A stretch of 64,000 nt of DNA from Rossellomorea aquimaris (GTDB taxonomy: Bacteria > Bacillota > Bacilli > Bacillales > Fictibacillaceae). Below, piece after piece: positions 32,695 through 40,845 of this stretch. The stretch lies in assembly GCA_020524245.1 (NCBI GenBank), contig JAIVLN010000006.1, forward strand, positions 161,065 through 225,064. Reading direction: 5' to 3'. Under the pieces are notes generated by a model. It was not told the origin of the DNA, made no database searches, and saw nothing but the letters and a program-made list of their open reading frames with translations. Every line of letters starts with the position of its first letter. Positions within the stretch are counted from its first letter, which is position 1. The translations under genes were made by a program, and so were the position numbers.

Positions 32695-33603
32695 CTATCT
32701 TGCTTTTTCATATATAGCGGATAGGGCTGCAGAAAGTGTTGGGTACTTGAATTTATAACCCCTTTCAAGAGCGATTTGCGGGAACACTTTCTGTCCGTCC
32801 AAAATCAAGGTGCTCATCTCTCCAAGGGTGGTCCGTAACACAATGCCAGGTAACGGCAGCCAGTGAGGACGATTCAATGTCCTGCCCAGCAATCTTCCGA
32901 AGTCATCCATTTGGACAGGGTGAGGAGAGGTAGCATTCACAGGGCCCGTAACGGATTCATTATGAAGTGCAAAATCAATGAGATAGACGATATCATCAAT
33001 ATGGATCCATGAGTACCACTGATCTCCGGAACCGATTGGGCCACCAGCGTAGAGTTTGTATGGAAGTGCCATCCGAGGGAGCGCACCTTCCTCTTTATCC
33101 AAAATGAGGCCGAAGCGGGTACGGACGACTCTAACGCCATACTGTTCCGCTCTTATAGCTTCAGCTTCCCATTTTTCCGTCACTTTTGCTAAAAAATCAT
33201 TTCCAGCATCCGTTGTCTGCTCATCGAACTTTTCGTTTTCAGATGTTCCGTAATAACCGATTGCGGAAGCGTTGATGAGGGTGTGGGGTTTCGGGTCCAT
33301 CTTTTCGATGATTCTCAGCATTTCACGAGTCGCTTGAATTCTGCTGGATAGGATTTTGTCTTTCTTTTCATCGGTCCATTTACCGTTGATTGTTTCACCA
33401 GCCAGGTTGATAAAAGCCTCGACCCCAGCCAGTTCGGTATAGTCTGCATCTTCCGACAGCCATTTTACATAGGTCACATTTTCCTTTGGCGGTCTCCCAT
33501 CCGGATTACGGGTAAGAATGAAAACATGATTCCCCTGGCTTGTAAAATGTTCTGTCAATGCCTCTCCAACAAAACCCGTTCCTCCTGAAATGGCGATCTT
33601 CAT
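32695..33603 (-). CDS. yfhF: TIGR01777-family epimerase (YfhF/SulA-like)
   Basis: 302 residues. Extended SDR: ISGGTGFVGEALTEHF gives the glycine-rich NAD(P) site at residue 4; INLAGETINGKWTDEKK follows and then SAIGYYGTSENEKFDEQ, typical of the TIGR01777/YfcH family, with a C-terminal DUF1731-like segment (ALSAIYEKAR). Catalytic role unknown in any species. It is divergent from recX, the same arrangement as yfhF-recX in B. subtilis. Confidence 0.9.
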   Translation of the reverse strand: MKIAISGGTGFVGEALTEHFTSQGNHVFILTRNPDGRPPKENVTYVKWLSEDADYTELAGVEAFINLAGETINGKWTDEKKDKILSSRIQATREMLRIIEKMDPKPHTLINASAIGYYGTSENEKFDEQTTDAGNDFLAKVTEKWEAEAIRAEQYGVRVVRTRFGLILDKEEGALPRMALPYKLYAGGPIGSGDQWYSWIHIDDIVYLIDFALHNESVTGPVNATSPHPVQMDDFGRLLGRTLNRPHWLPLPGIVLRTTLGEMSTLILDGQKVFPQIALERGYKFKYPTLSAALSAIYEKAR

Positions 33604-33713
33604 ACCAATTCCTCCTCCGCATCATTACCTACAGTATTCTTCCTATAAGGTTGTTTTCCCTTTTTAAAACGAGATAATCAACGGATATGCTAAAATGTAA
33701 GGGAGGTGATCCT

Positions 33714-34529
33714 ATGAAAATAACGAAGATCACAGTCCAGAAGAAAAACAAAAGTCGTTTTAACGTGTTCATAGATCGTGGAAATGGCGAAGAATTCGGT
33801 TTAGCCATTGATGAGGAAGTATATATCAAGTCGGATATCCGGAAAGATATGGAGATTACCGATCAGCAAATCGCATCCTTACAGCTTCAGGATGAATTCC
33901 AAAAAGGCTTAAACCTTGCGATGAATTATCTATCGTATCGCATGAGGTCAATCGATGAAATTAGGCAGTATTTAAAAAAGAAGGAATTTGAAGCGAATAC
34001 CATCCAGGCTGTCATAGAACGGTTGGAAGAGCTCGGGTACTTGGATGATTTGGAATTTGCGAAAATGTTCATCCGAAGTAAAATCACAACTACGAAAAAA
34101 GGTCCAAAAGCGTTGAAGCAGGATTTGAAGCAAAAAGGCGTCAGCGATCCTATCATAGAGCATGCACTGAATGTTTATCCTAAAGAGGAACAGATCGAAG
34201 AGGCGACCCTCCTTGTTGAAAAGAAAGCGAAGCAATATAAAAAGCTGAGCGAAAACGCACTGAAACAGAAAGTTGCTCAAGTCCTGCAGCAAAAGGGATA
34301 TTCGTGGAATGTAACGGAGCAAGCAATTGAAAAAGCCTCCCTTGAAAAAGATGAAGACGAAGAAAGGGAGGCGCTGAACCTGCAAGCATGGAAAGCGCAC
34401 AGGAAGTATGATAAATTTTCAGGCTGGGAGTACAAACAGAAAATGAAGCAATTCCTCTACCGTAAGGGTTTTCCGATCGAGTTGATCGATGAATGGTTAG
34501 AGGAAAATGAAGAGCTTATCGATCAATGA
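33714..34529 (+). CDS. recX: recombination regulator RecX
   Basis: 271 residues from ATG 33714 with GGGAGGTGAT upstream; an in-frame upstream ATG at 33687 precedes the ribosome site and is rejected. All-helical RecX repeats: LNLAMNYLSYRMRSIDEIRQ YL-K near residue 65, VIERLEELGYLDDLEFAKMF near residue 100, and a C-terminal third/fourth repeat. RecX binds RecA filaments and modulates recombination and SOS. Its 3' end overlaps the convergent SDR gene by 14 bp. Confidence 0.92.
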   Translation: MKITKITVQKKNKSRFNVFIDRGNGEEFGLAIDEEVYIKSDIRKDMEITDQQIASLQLQDEFQKGLNLAMNYLSYRMRSIDEIRQYLKKKEFEANTIQAVIERLEELGYLDDLEFAKMFIRSKITTTKKGPKALKQDLKQKGVSDPIIEHALNVYPKEEQIEEATLLVEKKAKQYKKLSENALKQKVAQVLQQKGYSWNVTEQAIEKASLEKDEDEEREALNLQAWKAHRKYDKFSGWEYKQKMKQFLYRKGFPIELIDEWLEENEELIDQ

Positions 34530-35187
34530 AAATTTCGGCTTGACCTTGATTTTGCTCAACGATCATACGTGCAACGTCATCGGCACTTTTCAAACGTGAC
34601 CGGTCGTTAATATGGTCGGTTTCATCCCAAAATGGAGTGTCCATTCCGCCCATGTAAACAGCGGTCATTTTAATGGACGTGCCTTCAAGCTCTTTAATAA
34701 GACTTTCAGTAAAGCCCCGAACTGCAAACTTGCTTGCCACATAAACGGACTCGTTCTTCTTGCCACGGAGTCCTGCTGTCGAAATGATATTCATGATTTG
34801 GCCATTTCCTTGTTCGATCAGACTTGGAAGGGCAGCCCGCGTTATGTGGATGGTTCCATTTATGTTCGTTGTAAGTACTTGGTTCATCTCTTCTTCCGTA
34901 TAGGAATTCAACGGTCCGAAAACCCCGGTTCCAGCATTATTGATGATGAGATCAAGACCGATATCTTCAAGTTTATGGGTAAAAAGGTGTTGTACATCTG
35001 CGTAGTTTGTGATGTCACAAGATAGAGGTGTCGCTTGCCCTCCAGCGCCTAGAATTTCCTGCGCGACATTTTCGAGCGGTTCAAGACGACGTCCGATCAG
35101 ATAGACGTGATGACCGTCTTTTCCATATTGGAGTGCAAGACTTCTTCCTAATCCTGTGCCAGCTCCTGTTATGAGAACATTTTTCAT
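34516..35187 (-). CDS. short-chain dehydrogenase/reductase
   Basis: 223 residues from ATG 35187 with AAGGAGTG upstream; the longer ORF start at 35229 lacks a site. Classical SDR: VLITGAGTGLGRSLALQYG (T-G-x3-G-x-G), DLIINNAGTGVFGP (N-N-A-G), and the catalytic Ser...Y-x-x-x-K in MNIISTAGLRGKKNESVYVASK. Substrate unknown. Tail-to-tail overlap with recX leaves no room for a terminator between them. Confidence 0.9.
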   Translation of the reverse strand: MKNVLITGAGTGLGRSLALQYGKDGHHVYLIGRRLEPLENVAQEILGAGGQATPLSCDITNYADVQHLFTHKLEDIGLDLIINNAGTGVFGPLNSYTEEEMNQVLTTNINGTIHITRAALPSLIEQGNGQIMNIISTAGLRGKKNESVYVASKFAVRGFTESLIKELEGTSIKMTAVYMGGMDTPFWDETDHINDRSRLKSADDVARMIVEQNQGQAEIFIDR

Positions 35188-35277
35188 GATGTAACACTCC
35201 TTATCGTGGATTCGTATCCATGCTAGCACAACTTGTACGTCATTTCGAGAAAACGTAAGTCACACTAGGAGGTATGT

Positions 35278-35592
35278 ATGATGAGCAGATTATATAGTGA
35301 TATGTCAGAGCACGAAATCCATCAGGAAATCCGGACAATGACGGAAAAAGCGAGAAAAGCGGAACAGCTTGGGATTGTAAACGAAGTAGCTGTCTACCAA
35401 AGGAAAATCATGATGGCGAAAAGTTATCTGTTGGATCCGACTGATTTTAAACCGGATGAAGTGTATGAATTAGAAGGGGACCCGGGTAGCCGTTTCAAGA
35501 TTTCTTATATGAATGGGATTTTTGCATGGGGTTACCGTAATGACCAAGAGGAAATGGAAGCTTTCCCGATTTCAATGCTTCAGAAATTGTAA
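35278..35592 (+). CDS. yfhH: YfhH family protein (DUF1811)
   Basis: 104 residues, ATG (or the adjacent ATG at 35281) with AGGAGG upstream. The N-terminal helices RLYSDMSEHEIHQEIRTMTE with KARKAEQLGIVNEVAVYQRK are followed by a small beta-barrel, DEVYELEGDPGSRFKISYMN and GIFAWGYR. This is the YfhH fold (helical hairpin plus SH3-like barrel), conserved beside recX in Bacillus. Function unknown. Confidence 0.88.
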   Translation: MMSRLYSDMSEHEIHQEIRTMTEKARKAEQLGIVNEVAVYQRKIMMAKSYLLDPTDFKPDEVYELEGDPGSRFKISYMNGIFAWGYRNDQEEMEAFPISMLQKL

Positions 35593-35641
35593 AGGAAGTA
35601 TACAATAAGTACGAGAAATTTGTTTGACTAAAACAGAGGAT

Positions 35642-35682
35642 CTTCGACTAAGTACCACCACGTCTTGTGGTGAACGTCGAAG
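35642..35682. repeat. intergenic hairpin repeat
   Basis: CTTCGAC/GTCGAAG outer arms and CACCA/TGGTG inner arms around CGTCTTG. The ACCACGTCTTGTGGTGAACG-like core resembles hairpins scattered in Bacillaceae intergenic DNA. Confidence 0.6.
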
Positions 35683-35702
35683 TCAGCACGTCCTGTGTAA
35701 GT

Positions 35703-35742
35703 AAAAAGGATGTCCTGCAGTCCGCAAAGGACTTTAGGACAT
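35703..35742 (-). terminator. terminator of ypzG-like gene
   Basis: ATGTCCT...AGGACAT with inner AGTCC/GGACT; the minus strand continues into CCTTTTTA. Confidence 0.7.
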
Positions 35743-35762
35743 ACCTTCTCAGGTTGAAAACA

Positions 35763-35921
35763 CTAAGAGCGTTTCCGTGTCTCGACTTTCAAAACATGGT
35801 TGTGCAAGCTCCGTTGTGTTTCACCATTTACTTGGTTGAAGCTATGCTTCGGGTTCGCACGAGGCGATTGGAAAGGATCTTCGTAGTTAGGATGCAGTCT
35901 ATCTCGATTGTCTTTGCCCAA
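35763..35921 (-). CDS. YpzG-family small protein
   Basis: 52 residues from a TTG start at 35921 with AGGAGGTG about 8 bases upstream. Sequence MGKDNRDRLHPNYEDPFQSP then RANPKHSFNQVNGETQRSLH and a C-terminal VLKVETRKRS. The YxDPFxSxRANPKHxxxQVNGET core matches the YpzG-like family of Bacillaceae, whose function is unknown but which is associated with spore formers. It lies 22 bp after sspK on the same strand, so the pair is probably co-expressed late in sporulation. Confidence 0.75.
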   Translation of the reverse strand: MGKDNRDRLHPNYEDPFQSPRANPKHSFNQVNGETQRSLHNHVLKVETRKRS

Positions 35922-35943
35922 GAGTTGGCACCTCCTAACAAAG

Positions 35944-36093
35944 TTATCCCTCGGTTCGGTTGGAACGACTCATCCGTTCTTGTGGGTGAGTCTGGTTCGT
36001 ACCATTTGCACGTTTAGACGCATATTCATCCTTCGCACGGGCTTCGCCGTCTGGAGACATACGGTTAGGGAAGTTCTTAGCTTTGTTACGCAT
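35944..36093 (-). CDS. sspK: small acid-soluble spore protein K (SspK)
   Basis: 49 residues from ATG 36093 with AAAGGAGT upstream; the longer open frame to 36216 is a read-through upstream extension. Sequence [20 protein letters not shown] then [20 protein letters not shown] and MSRSN. The R-N-K-x-K-x-F-P start and [23 protein letters not shown] core identify SspK, a minor spore-core protein made under sigma-G. Its place beside yfhH and yfhJ matches B. subtilis. Confidence 0.88.
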   Translation of the reverse strand: MRNKAKNFPNRMSPDGEARAKDEYASKRANGTNQTHPQERMSRSNRTEG

Positions 36094-36123
36094 CGGTAAG
36101 CACTCCTTTCTAAACGATACTCT

Positions 36124-36154
36124 TATTATGAGATGAACGGCCAAGCGATATGTT
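36124..36154 (-). promoter_or_regulatory. candidate sigma-G promoter of sspK
   Basis: Minus strand AACATA, 18 nt, CATAATA, about 35 bp before the sspK start; the -10 fits the sigma-G CATNNTA consensus, the -35 is weak. Confidence 0.4.
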
Positions 36155-36188
36155 GTGCAATTATTGACAAGGAAGGAGAGTAAATACA

Positions 36189-36452
36189 ATGGAAGAAACA
36201 TTTCACGCTTTAGCACTCAAATTACAGGAGAAAAACCCTTCGTTGACTTATGAGGAAGCACGGAATTGGGTGGAAGCGCTTTGGGAAGATTTCGAATCCA
36301 CCAGAGCTCGTGCTGGGAGAAGTTATAAAGGCCAGGAGGTCACAGTGAGAATCGTCACGGAGTGGATCGACCGTTTCGGACACAAACTGCATGAATACTT
36401 CAGTTCTAACCCGAAATTCCAGCATCTGCTGAAAAAAGGACCAAAGCACTGA
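36189..36452 (+). CDS. yfhJ: YfhJ (WVELL domain) protein
   Basis: 87 residues, ATG with AAGGAAGGAG upstream. All-alpha: [20 protein letters not shown] then [20 protein letters not shown] and [16 protein letters not shown]. The W-V-E-x-L-W-E-D-F-E stretch is the WVELL motif of YfhJ. Unknown function. Divergent from sspK, and followed by three 51-bp repeats. Confidence 0.85.
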   Translation: MEETFHALALKLQEKNPSLTYEEARNWVEALWEDFESTRARAGRSYKGQEVTVRIVTEWIDRFGHKLHEYFSSNPKFQHLLKKGPKH

Positions 36453-36457
36453 GCTAA

Positions 36458-36610
36458 TCATCCCTATCAAGAGGAAAAACTCGGTTGATGGTAATGAATA
36501 GCGTCTATTCATCCCTATCGAGAGCAAAAATGCCGTTGATGGTAATGAATAGAGCTTATTCATCCCTATCAAGAGCGAAAATCCGGTCGATGGTAATGAA
36601 TAGCGCTAAT
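36458..36610. repeat. three tandem 51-bp repeats
   Basis: Units start at 36458, 36509 and 36560 (exact 51-bp period). Each begins TCATCCCTATC(A/G)AGAG and ends GTTGATGGTAATGAATAG or a close variant; each can fold an imperfect ATTCAT.../...ATGAAT hairpin. They sit right after yfhJ. Confidence 0.85.
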
Positions 36611-36622
36611 TTTCCACATAAA

Positions 36623-36649
36623 AAGGTGCCTGCTACGTGCAGGCACCTT
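36623..36649. terminator. bidirectional terminator
   Basis: AAGGTGCCTGC/GCAGGCACCTT stem between convergent yfhJ and yfhP. Confidence 0.75.
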
Positions 36650-36654
36650 CAGCT

Positions 36655-37638
36655 TTAATTCGTGGTCGCTACTTCAAGCTTCCGACGAAGTGTTTTTTCA
36701 CTATAGACCCATCCAGTATATGAACTGATGATGTTCAATTCTTCATCTAGCTGGACGACTGCGACAAATGGGTAATGACCTTTCGAACGGTAACGCAGAT
36801 CGATGAACCGAACTTCGTATCCTTCCTCGTCTTCTTCCACTTCCCAACGATAAACAGGGGAGAAGGAGAGGAAAGCTGCGAGATTGGAATCTTTTACAGC
36901 TTCGTTCAAGATTGGGTTGTTCGGCACCGGTTTCCGGTCATACACATCATGGATCGTCAAATGATTTCCTTTTACCTCAATCACATGGAATTGACCCGGA
37001 CTCATGACAGCCACGTGTTTCTGACTCCAGCGCATCGTAGGACTGATGATCACTTTTGTCGCATCCGGTACTTCTTTTTTGATCATTTTAATCGTTTGCT
37101 GCTTATCGATATACCGCCAAATATAATAGGCGATCAGTATGATGTATATGCTCAAGAATGTGTAACCCGGATGGAACCCTTGCCACCAAAGGACGAATCC
37201 AATGATATGGGCAGAGAAAATAAACGGGTCGAAGATATTGATCATGCCATGTGCAATCCACTTTTTCGTAAAAGGATGCAGCGCTTGCGTTCCATAAGCA
37301 TTGAAAATATCAACGAACACATGGAGGAACACTGCTAAAAATGTCCACATCCATACATGAAGCATGTTGGCTGCAGGCATGAACAGTTCCAATCCACCTG
37401 CTATCAAAATCGGCCAGAGCAGGACGGCAGGAATAGAGTGCGTGATTCCTCGATGGTTCCGGATGTATACAGCGTTATTCCGTAGTTTTAAAACCGTATC
37501 AAAGTCGGGCGCATTCGATCCGATGATGGTCCCGATCAAAACAGTCTGTGTGGTGATCGGATCCTGTGCAATGACTGGATCCAAGGTGGCGATTCCACCT
37601 AATGCGATACCCATGACAATATGTGTCCCCGTATCCAT
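36655..37638 (-). CDS. yfhP: YfhP/YdjM-type membrane-bound metal-dependent hydrolase
   Basis: 327 residues, ATG at 37638. The N-terminus MDTGTHIVMGIALGG and IGSNAPDFDTVLKL, then YIRNHRGITHSIPAVLLWPI and a VFVDIFNAYGT motif are the YdjM/LexA-regulated hydrolase motifs (H...D-x-D...HRG-x-THS...D-x-x-x-x-x-G). Four or five helices are followed by a cytoplasmic or external beta domain of about 130 residues. B. subtilis YfhP is reported as a repressor-like modulator of yfhQ-yfhP and sacB, but biochemical function is unclear. Divergent from mutY as in B. subtilis. Confidence 0.88.
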   Translation of the reverse strand: MDTGTHIVMGIALGGIATLDPVIAQDPITTQTVLIGTIIGSNAPDFDTVLKLRNNAVYIRNHRGITHSIPAVLLWPILIAGGLELFMPAANMLHVWMWTFLAVFLHVFVDIFNAYGTQALHPFTKKWIAHGMINIFDPFIFSAHIIGFVLWWQGFHPGYTFLSIYIILIAYYIWRYIDKQQTIKMIKKEVPDATKVIISPTMRWSQKHVAVMSPGQFHVIEVKGNHLTIHDVYDRKPVPNNPILNEAVKDSNLAAFLSFSPVYRWEVEEDEEGYEVRFIDLRYRSKGHYPFVAVVQLDEELNIISSYTGWVYSEKTLRRKLEVATTN

Positions 37639-37840
37639 TAATCGTTAAAGCCTCCTCAAATAGCAATTCTACTTTTTCAGGATTCGGTCTATTAGTTATT
37701 GTATCCAATTTACGCGCGTTCGATGGGTAAAGCCGCGTATAAATATATTTTAATTCAGGTACTTGGTATAGTATAGTGTAGGCGAATGATCTTTAAAATC
37801 CCTTTACATAACCCAAGTTCAAGTTTACGGAGGATTTGTT

Positions 37841-38932
37841 TTGAGTGTAACATTATATGACCATGAATTAGCAATTGATATAGAAGCGTTCCAATCCGAT
37901 CTCATCTCCTGGTTCGAAAGAGAACAACGCGAGATGCCCTGGAGGAAAGAACGTGATCCTTATAAGATCTGGGTTTCAGAAATCATGCTGCAACAAACCC
38001 GCGTCGATACCGTCATTCCCTATTTCGAGCGCTTCATGACACAATTCCCTACCGTTGATGCGTTGGCAGAAGCGGAGGAAGAGAAAGTTTTGAAAGCCTG
38101 GGAAGGGCTCGGATATTATTCCCGCGCACGTAACCTCCACTCAGCGGTTAAAGAAGTGAGAGATAAGTTTGAGGGAATCGTACCGAATCGACCGAAAGAA
38201 ATTTTATCGTTAAAAGGTGTTGGACCTTACACAGCCGGAGCGATTGCGAGCATCGCATTCGGCCTGCCAGAGCCTGCAGTCGACGGTAATGTCATGCGTG
38301 TTCTATCGAGAATCCTATTGATTGAGGATGATATCGCAAAACCTCAAACGCGAAAAATCTTTGAAGAAGCGGTTCGCATTTTGATCTCCGAGAAGAATCC
38401 GTCCTTTTTCAATCAGGGCCTCATGGAGCTTGGTGCGACCATTTGTACGCCTAAAAAGCCTTCATGTATGCTATGCCCAGTCCAGGAACATTGTGAAGCC
38501 TTTGATGAAGGGCTCCAAACAGAACTTCCTGTAAAAAAGAAAAAAATGAAAAAGAAGAGGGTCCCGATTGCTGTTGCGCTCCTTCAAGATGAACATAACG
38601 AAACCATTATTGAGAAAAGACCTGAAACAGGTCTGCTTGCAAACTTATGGCAATTTCCGAATGTGGAAATTGAACCGTCTAAAGAATCTGTTCAAGATCA
38701 ATTAAAAACCTACTTAGAAAAAAGATACCCCATTCATGTGGAAATAAACGAGCATCTTCTCGACTTTCAACATGTTTTCACGCACTTAACATGGAAAATT
38801 GCCGTTTACTCGGGGACTTTTAAGGTTAAGCAATCTTTAGAGGAAGGAAAAATCGTAAATCTTAAGCAATTGGAATCTTATCCATTACCTGTTCCGCATC
38901 AAAAAGTAGCTGCACTTTTGAAAGGAGAATGA
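37841..38932 (+). CDS. mutY: A/G-specific adenine glycosylase MutY
   Basis: 363 residues, TTG start with CGGAGG seven bases upstream. Helix-hairpin-helix [20 protein letters not shown] then PAVDGNV with the catalytic Asp, catalytic Glu in [12 protein letters not shown], and the [4Fe-4S] ligands in [17 protein letters not shown] (C-x6-C-x2-C-x5-C). A C-terminal NUDIX-like 8-oxoG recognition domain starts near residue 235. It removes A opposite 8-oxoG. The stop is immediately followed by an SDR gene start. Confidence 0.95.
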   Translation: MSVTLYDHELAIDIEAFQSDLISWFEREQREMPWRKERDPYKIWVSEIMLQQTRVDTVIPYFERFMTQFPTVDALAEAEEEKVLKAWEGLGYYSRARNLHSAVKEVRDKFEGIVPNRPKEILSLKGVGPYTAGAIASIAFGLPEPAVDGNVMRVLSRILLIEDDIAKPQTRKIFEEAVRILISEKNPSFFNQGLMELGATICTPKKPSCMLCPVQEHCEAFDEGLQTELPVKKKKMKKKRVPIAVALLQDEHNETIIEKRPETGLLANLWQFPNVEIEPSKESVQDQLKTYLEKRYPIHVEINEHLLDFQHVFTHLTWKIAVYSGTFKVKQSLEEGKIVNLKQLESYPLPVPHQKVAALLKGE

Positions 38933-38934
38933 AT

Positions 38935-39693
38935 ATGGACTTGAATCTGAATGGTAAAACCGCGCTCGTCACAGGAGCTTCTCGTGGAATCGGGAAGTCG
39001 ATCGCCCTCGGTTTAAGAAATGAAGGCGTCAAAGTTGGAATTTGTGCCAGAGGTCAAGAGGACTTGGATGAAATGAAGGAACGGTATCCTGATCTTTCCG
39101 TATACCAGGGTGATCTTACGAATGAAGAAACGCGCGAGGCCATCTTCCGTCAGTTCATTGACGATCACGGTTCCATCGATATCCTGGTGAACAATGCAGG
39201 TGGCAGTAATGGTTCCACCGTTGAGGAAACTTCCGTCCAACAGTTCAGGGATGCGATGGAGCTCAATTTCCACTCTGCAGTCCACTTCAGTAAAATGGCT
39301 TTTGAGGATATGAAAAGCAGAGGAAGAGGCTCAATCATCAACATTTCCAGTATTTACGGACGAGAATCAGGTGGAAAAGCGACTTATAACAGCTCAAAGT
39401 CAGCCTTGATCAGCTTCACGAAGGCGTTCGCTGTAGAAGCGGTTCCGTTTGGCGTAAGGGTCAATGGAGTTGCACCTGGTGCCATCTTACACCCGAAAGG
39501 AAGCTGGCAGCGCAGATTAGATGAGGATCCTGAGAAGATCAATCAATTTGTGAAAGACGAAATTCCGGGTGGTCGCTTCGGAAAACCAGAGGAAGTCGCG
39601 GATGTCGTCGCATTTCTTGCCTCTGAACGTGCGAATTGGGTCGTCGGAGCTACATTGAACGTCGATGGCGGGCAGTCTTACTCAAATTTTTAA
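38935..39693 (+). CDS. SDR family oxidoreductase
   Basis: 252 residues from ATG 38935, with AAGGAG seven bases upstream; ATG 38929 is only one base from it. Classical SDR motifs: ALVTGASRGIGKSIALGL, DILVNNAGGSNG, catalytic S-I-Y-G...Y-N-S-S-K in INISSIYGRESGGKATYNSSK, and C-terminal VVGATLNVDGGQSYSNF. In B. subtilis the corresponding neighbour is the enoyl-ACP reductase FabL, also an SDR, but this sequence is closer to 3-oxoacyl-ACP-reductase-like enzymes. Substrate not determinable. Confidence 0.9.
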   Translation: MDLNLNGKTALVTGASRGIGKSIALGLRNEGVKVGICARGQEDLDEMKERYPDLSVYQGDLTNEETREAIFRQFIDDHGSIDILVNNAGGSNGSTVEETSVQQFRDAMELNFHSAVHFSKMAFEDMKSRGRGSIINISSIYGRESGGKATYNSSKSALISFTKAFAVEAVPFGVRVNGVAPGAILHPKGSWQRRLDEDPEKINQFVKDEIPGGRFGKPEEVADVVAFLASERANWVVGATLNVDGGQSYSNF

Positions 39694-39704
39694 CTTAAAT
39701 AAGG

Positions 39705-39736
39705 TTGGGGCCGACTTATGATCGGCCCCTTTCATC
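39705..39736 (+). terminator. intrinsic terminator after SDR gene
   Basis: GGGGCCGA/TCGGCCCC stem followed by TTTCAT. Confidence 0.75.
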
Positions 39737-39740
39737 ATTT

Positions 39741-39940
39741 ATAGACCAGTTTTGGAAATCATAGATCAGTTTCAGGAATTATAGACCAGATTCAGGAATT
39801 ATAGACCAAAATCAGAAATTATAGACCAGATTTGAAAAATATAGCCCAAAATCCAAAATTATAGCCCAAAACCCAAAATTATAGCCCAAAACCCAAAATT
39901 ATAGCCCAAAACCAGAAAATATAGCCCAAAACCCAAATAA
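39741..39940. repeat. 10-unit tandem array, reverse orientation of the 17.2-kb array
   Basis: Units of exactly 20 bp start at 39741 and every 20 bp to 39921. The consensus is near ATAGCCCAAAACCCAAAATT or ATAGACCAGATTCAGGAATT, the reverse complement of the repeat at 17207-17404. It lies between two terminators, downstream of convergent SDR and yfhS genes. Confidence 0.9.
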
Positions 39941-39944
39941 AGAG

Positions 39945-39975
39945 AGCTGACTACATTTTGAGTCAGCTCTTCCAG
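39945..39975. terminator. terminator of yfhS
   Basis: GAGCTGACT/AGTCAGCTC stem at the 3' end of yfhS. Confidence 0.65.
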
Positions 39976-39976
39976 T

Positions 39977-40201
39977 TTATTCGTAATTTGGCCGGGTGCC
40001 GTGCTGCCAATCGGCTTCATCACGGTGCAAACCGCCTCGATCTTCGATTTCCTTGATGATTTCCTTATGCATGGACACGCCTTCTGTATTCAAAAATTGC
40101 GTCATCTGTTGTAAGCCGTGGTGGAAATACGCAAGTTCTTTATCGGTCCATTCATTCGTTGAAAGGGTCGCTAGTTCCGTCATATCTCTTCCTACATACA
40201 T
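39977..40201 (-). CDS. yfhS: YfhS-like small protein
   Basis: 74 residues, ATG at 40201 with AAGGAGG upstream. MYVGRDMTELATLSTNEWTD followed by an amphipathic helix (ELAYFHHGLQQMTQFLNTEG) and a polar tail ending HGTRPNYE. Position between mutY and sspE matches B. subtilis yfhS, and length agrees with memory of that protein; function is unknown (sporulation-associated in B. subtilis). Confidence 0.65.
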   Translation of the reverse strand: MYVGRDMTELATLSTNEWTDKELAYFHHGLQQMTQFLNTEGVSMHKEIIKEIEDRGGLHRDEADWQHGTRPNYE

Positions 40202-40377
40202 GTTTGAAACCTCCTTGCTGAAAAGGCATTTTATGTTCTTATGATTGTTTTTCCCTGTCTATAACGAAATTAATCTTTCCTTTAGAAAATGGATTATGTA
40301 TGGTAAATGGTACATCTGAATTTGTCGGATAACACCTATCCACGGTGGTTAAATTAACTCATGTGGAGGTGAGACTC

Positions 40378-40608
40378 ATGGCAAAACAACAAAAGCCAGG
40401 ACAACAACAAGCTGGTGCTAACCAAGCACAACAGCAACAAGCTCAACGACAAGCACAACAACAGCAACCTGCTCAACAAGCTGGTCAGTACCAAGCAGAA
40501 TTCGGACAAGAATATGCTCAAGAAGTACGCCAGCAAAACCAGCAATCGCAACAAGCGATGCGCGCTAAGCAGGGACAACAGCAGCAAAAGCAAAATAAGC
40601 AACAGTAA
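40378..40608 (+). CDS. sspE: gamma-type small acid-soluble spore protein SspE
   Basis: 76 residues from ATG 40378 with GGAGGTGAG upstream. Extremely Gln- and Ala-rich and lacking Trp, Cys and Ile: AKQQKPGQQQAGANQAQQQQ, then YQAEFGQEYAQEVRQQNQQS and a KQGQQQQKQNKQQ tail. The EFGQEYA segment corresponds to the GPR protease cleavage site (T-E-F-A-S-E in B. subtilis); only one such repeat is present, against two in B. subtilis. It serves as an amino-acid reserve in spores, expressed under sigma-G. Confidence 0.9.
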   Translation: MAKQQKPGQQQAGANQAQQQQAQRQAQQQQPAQQAGQYQAEFGQEYAQEVRQQNQQSQQAMRAKQGQQQQKQNKQQ

Positions 40609-40612
40609 CTCC

Positions 40613-40650
40613 ACAAACACTCTCGACGTAGTCGTCGGGGGTGTTTTTTA
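40613..40650 (+). terminator. intrinsic terminator after sspE
   Basis: AAACACTCTCGACG/CGTCGGGGGTGTTT stem (with wobble) followed by TTT. Confidence 0.75.
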
Positions 40651-40667
40651 AGTTTTTTCGATGAAGT

Positions 40668-40785
40668 GATGTCCAGCTACAGTGCCCAGTCTATTGGCCA
40701 CTTCAGACCTACTGTGGCGGCCACAGCCTCCTCGTCGGTCTTCCAGTGTCCTTCAAGACTAGGCGGGGCACTTCCGCTTTTCTTC
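40668..40785. repeat. Bacillaceae intergenic repeat (degenerate copy)
   Basis: GATGTCCAGCTACAGTGCCC..., a GGCCACTTC block, and ...CACTTCCGCTTTTCTTC at the end resemble the widespread TAGCTGCAGCGCCTAG...CGCTTTT element of Bacillaceae, here diverged. It is open in one frame by chance and was read as an upstream extension of the SRAP gene. Confidence 0.5.
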
Positions 40786-40845
40786 TATGTTATGATTAAA
40801 ACAACGTTGGGTACGGTTACAATAGAGATGGAAGGTGGGATTGTG

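Noticed and set aside
35667..36017. Plus-strand 116-codon ORF
   Set aside because: It is antisense to the ypzG-like and sspK genes and carries no family features.
36222..36572. Minus-strand ORF with a repeated 17-residue peptide
   Set aside because: The peptide repeat is only the 51-bp DNA repeat read in frame; the ORF overlaps yfhJ antisense and has no ribosome site.
40666..40845. Long N-terminal extension of the SRAP protein
   Set aside because: It crosses an intergenic repeat and would displace the catalytic Cys from position 2.
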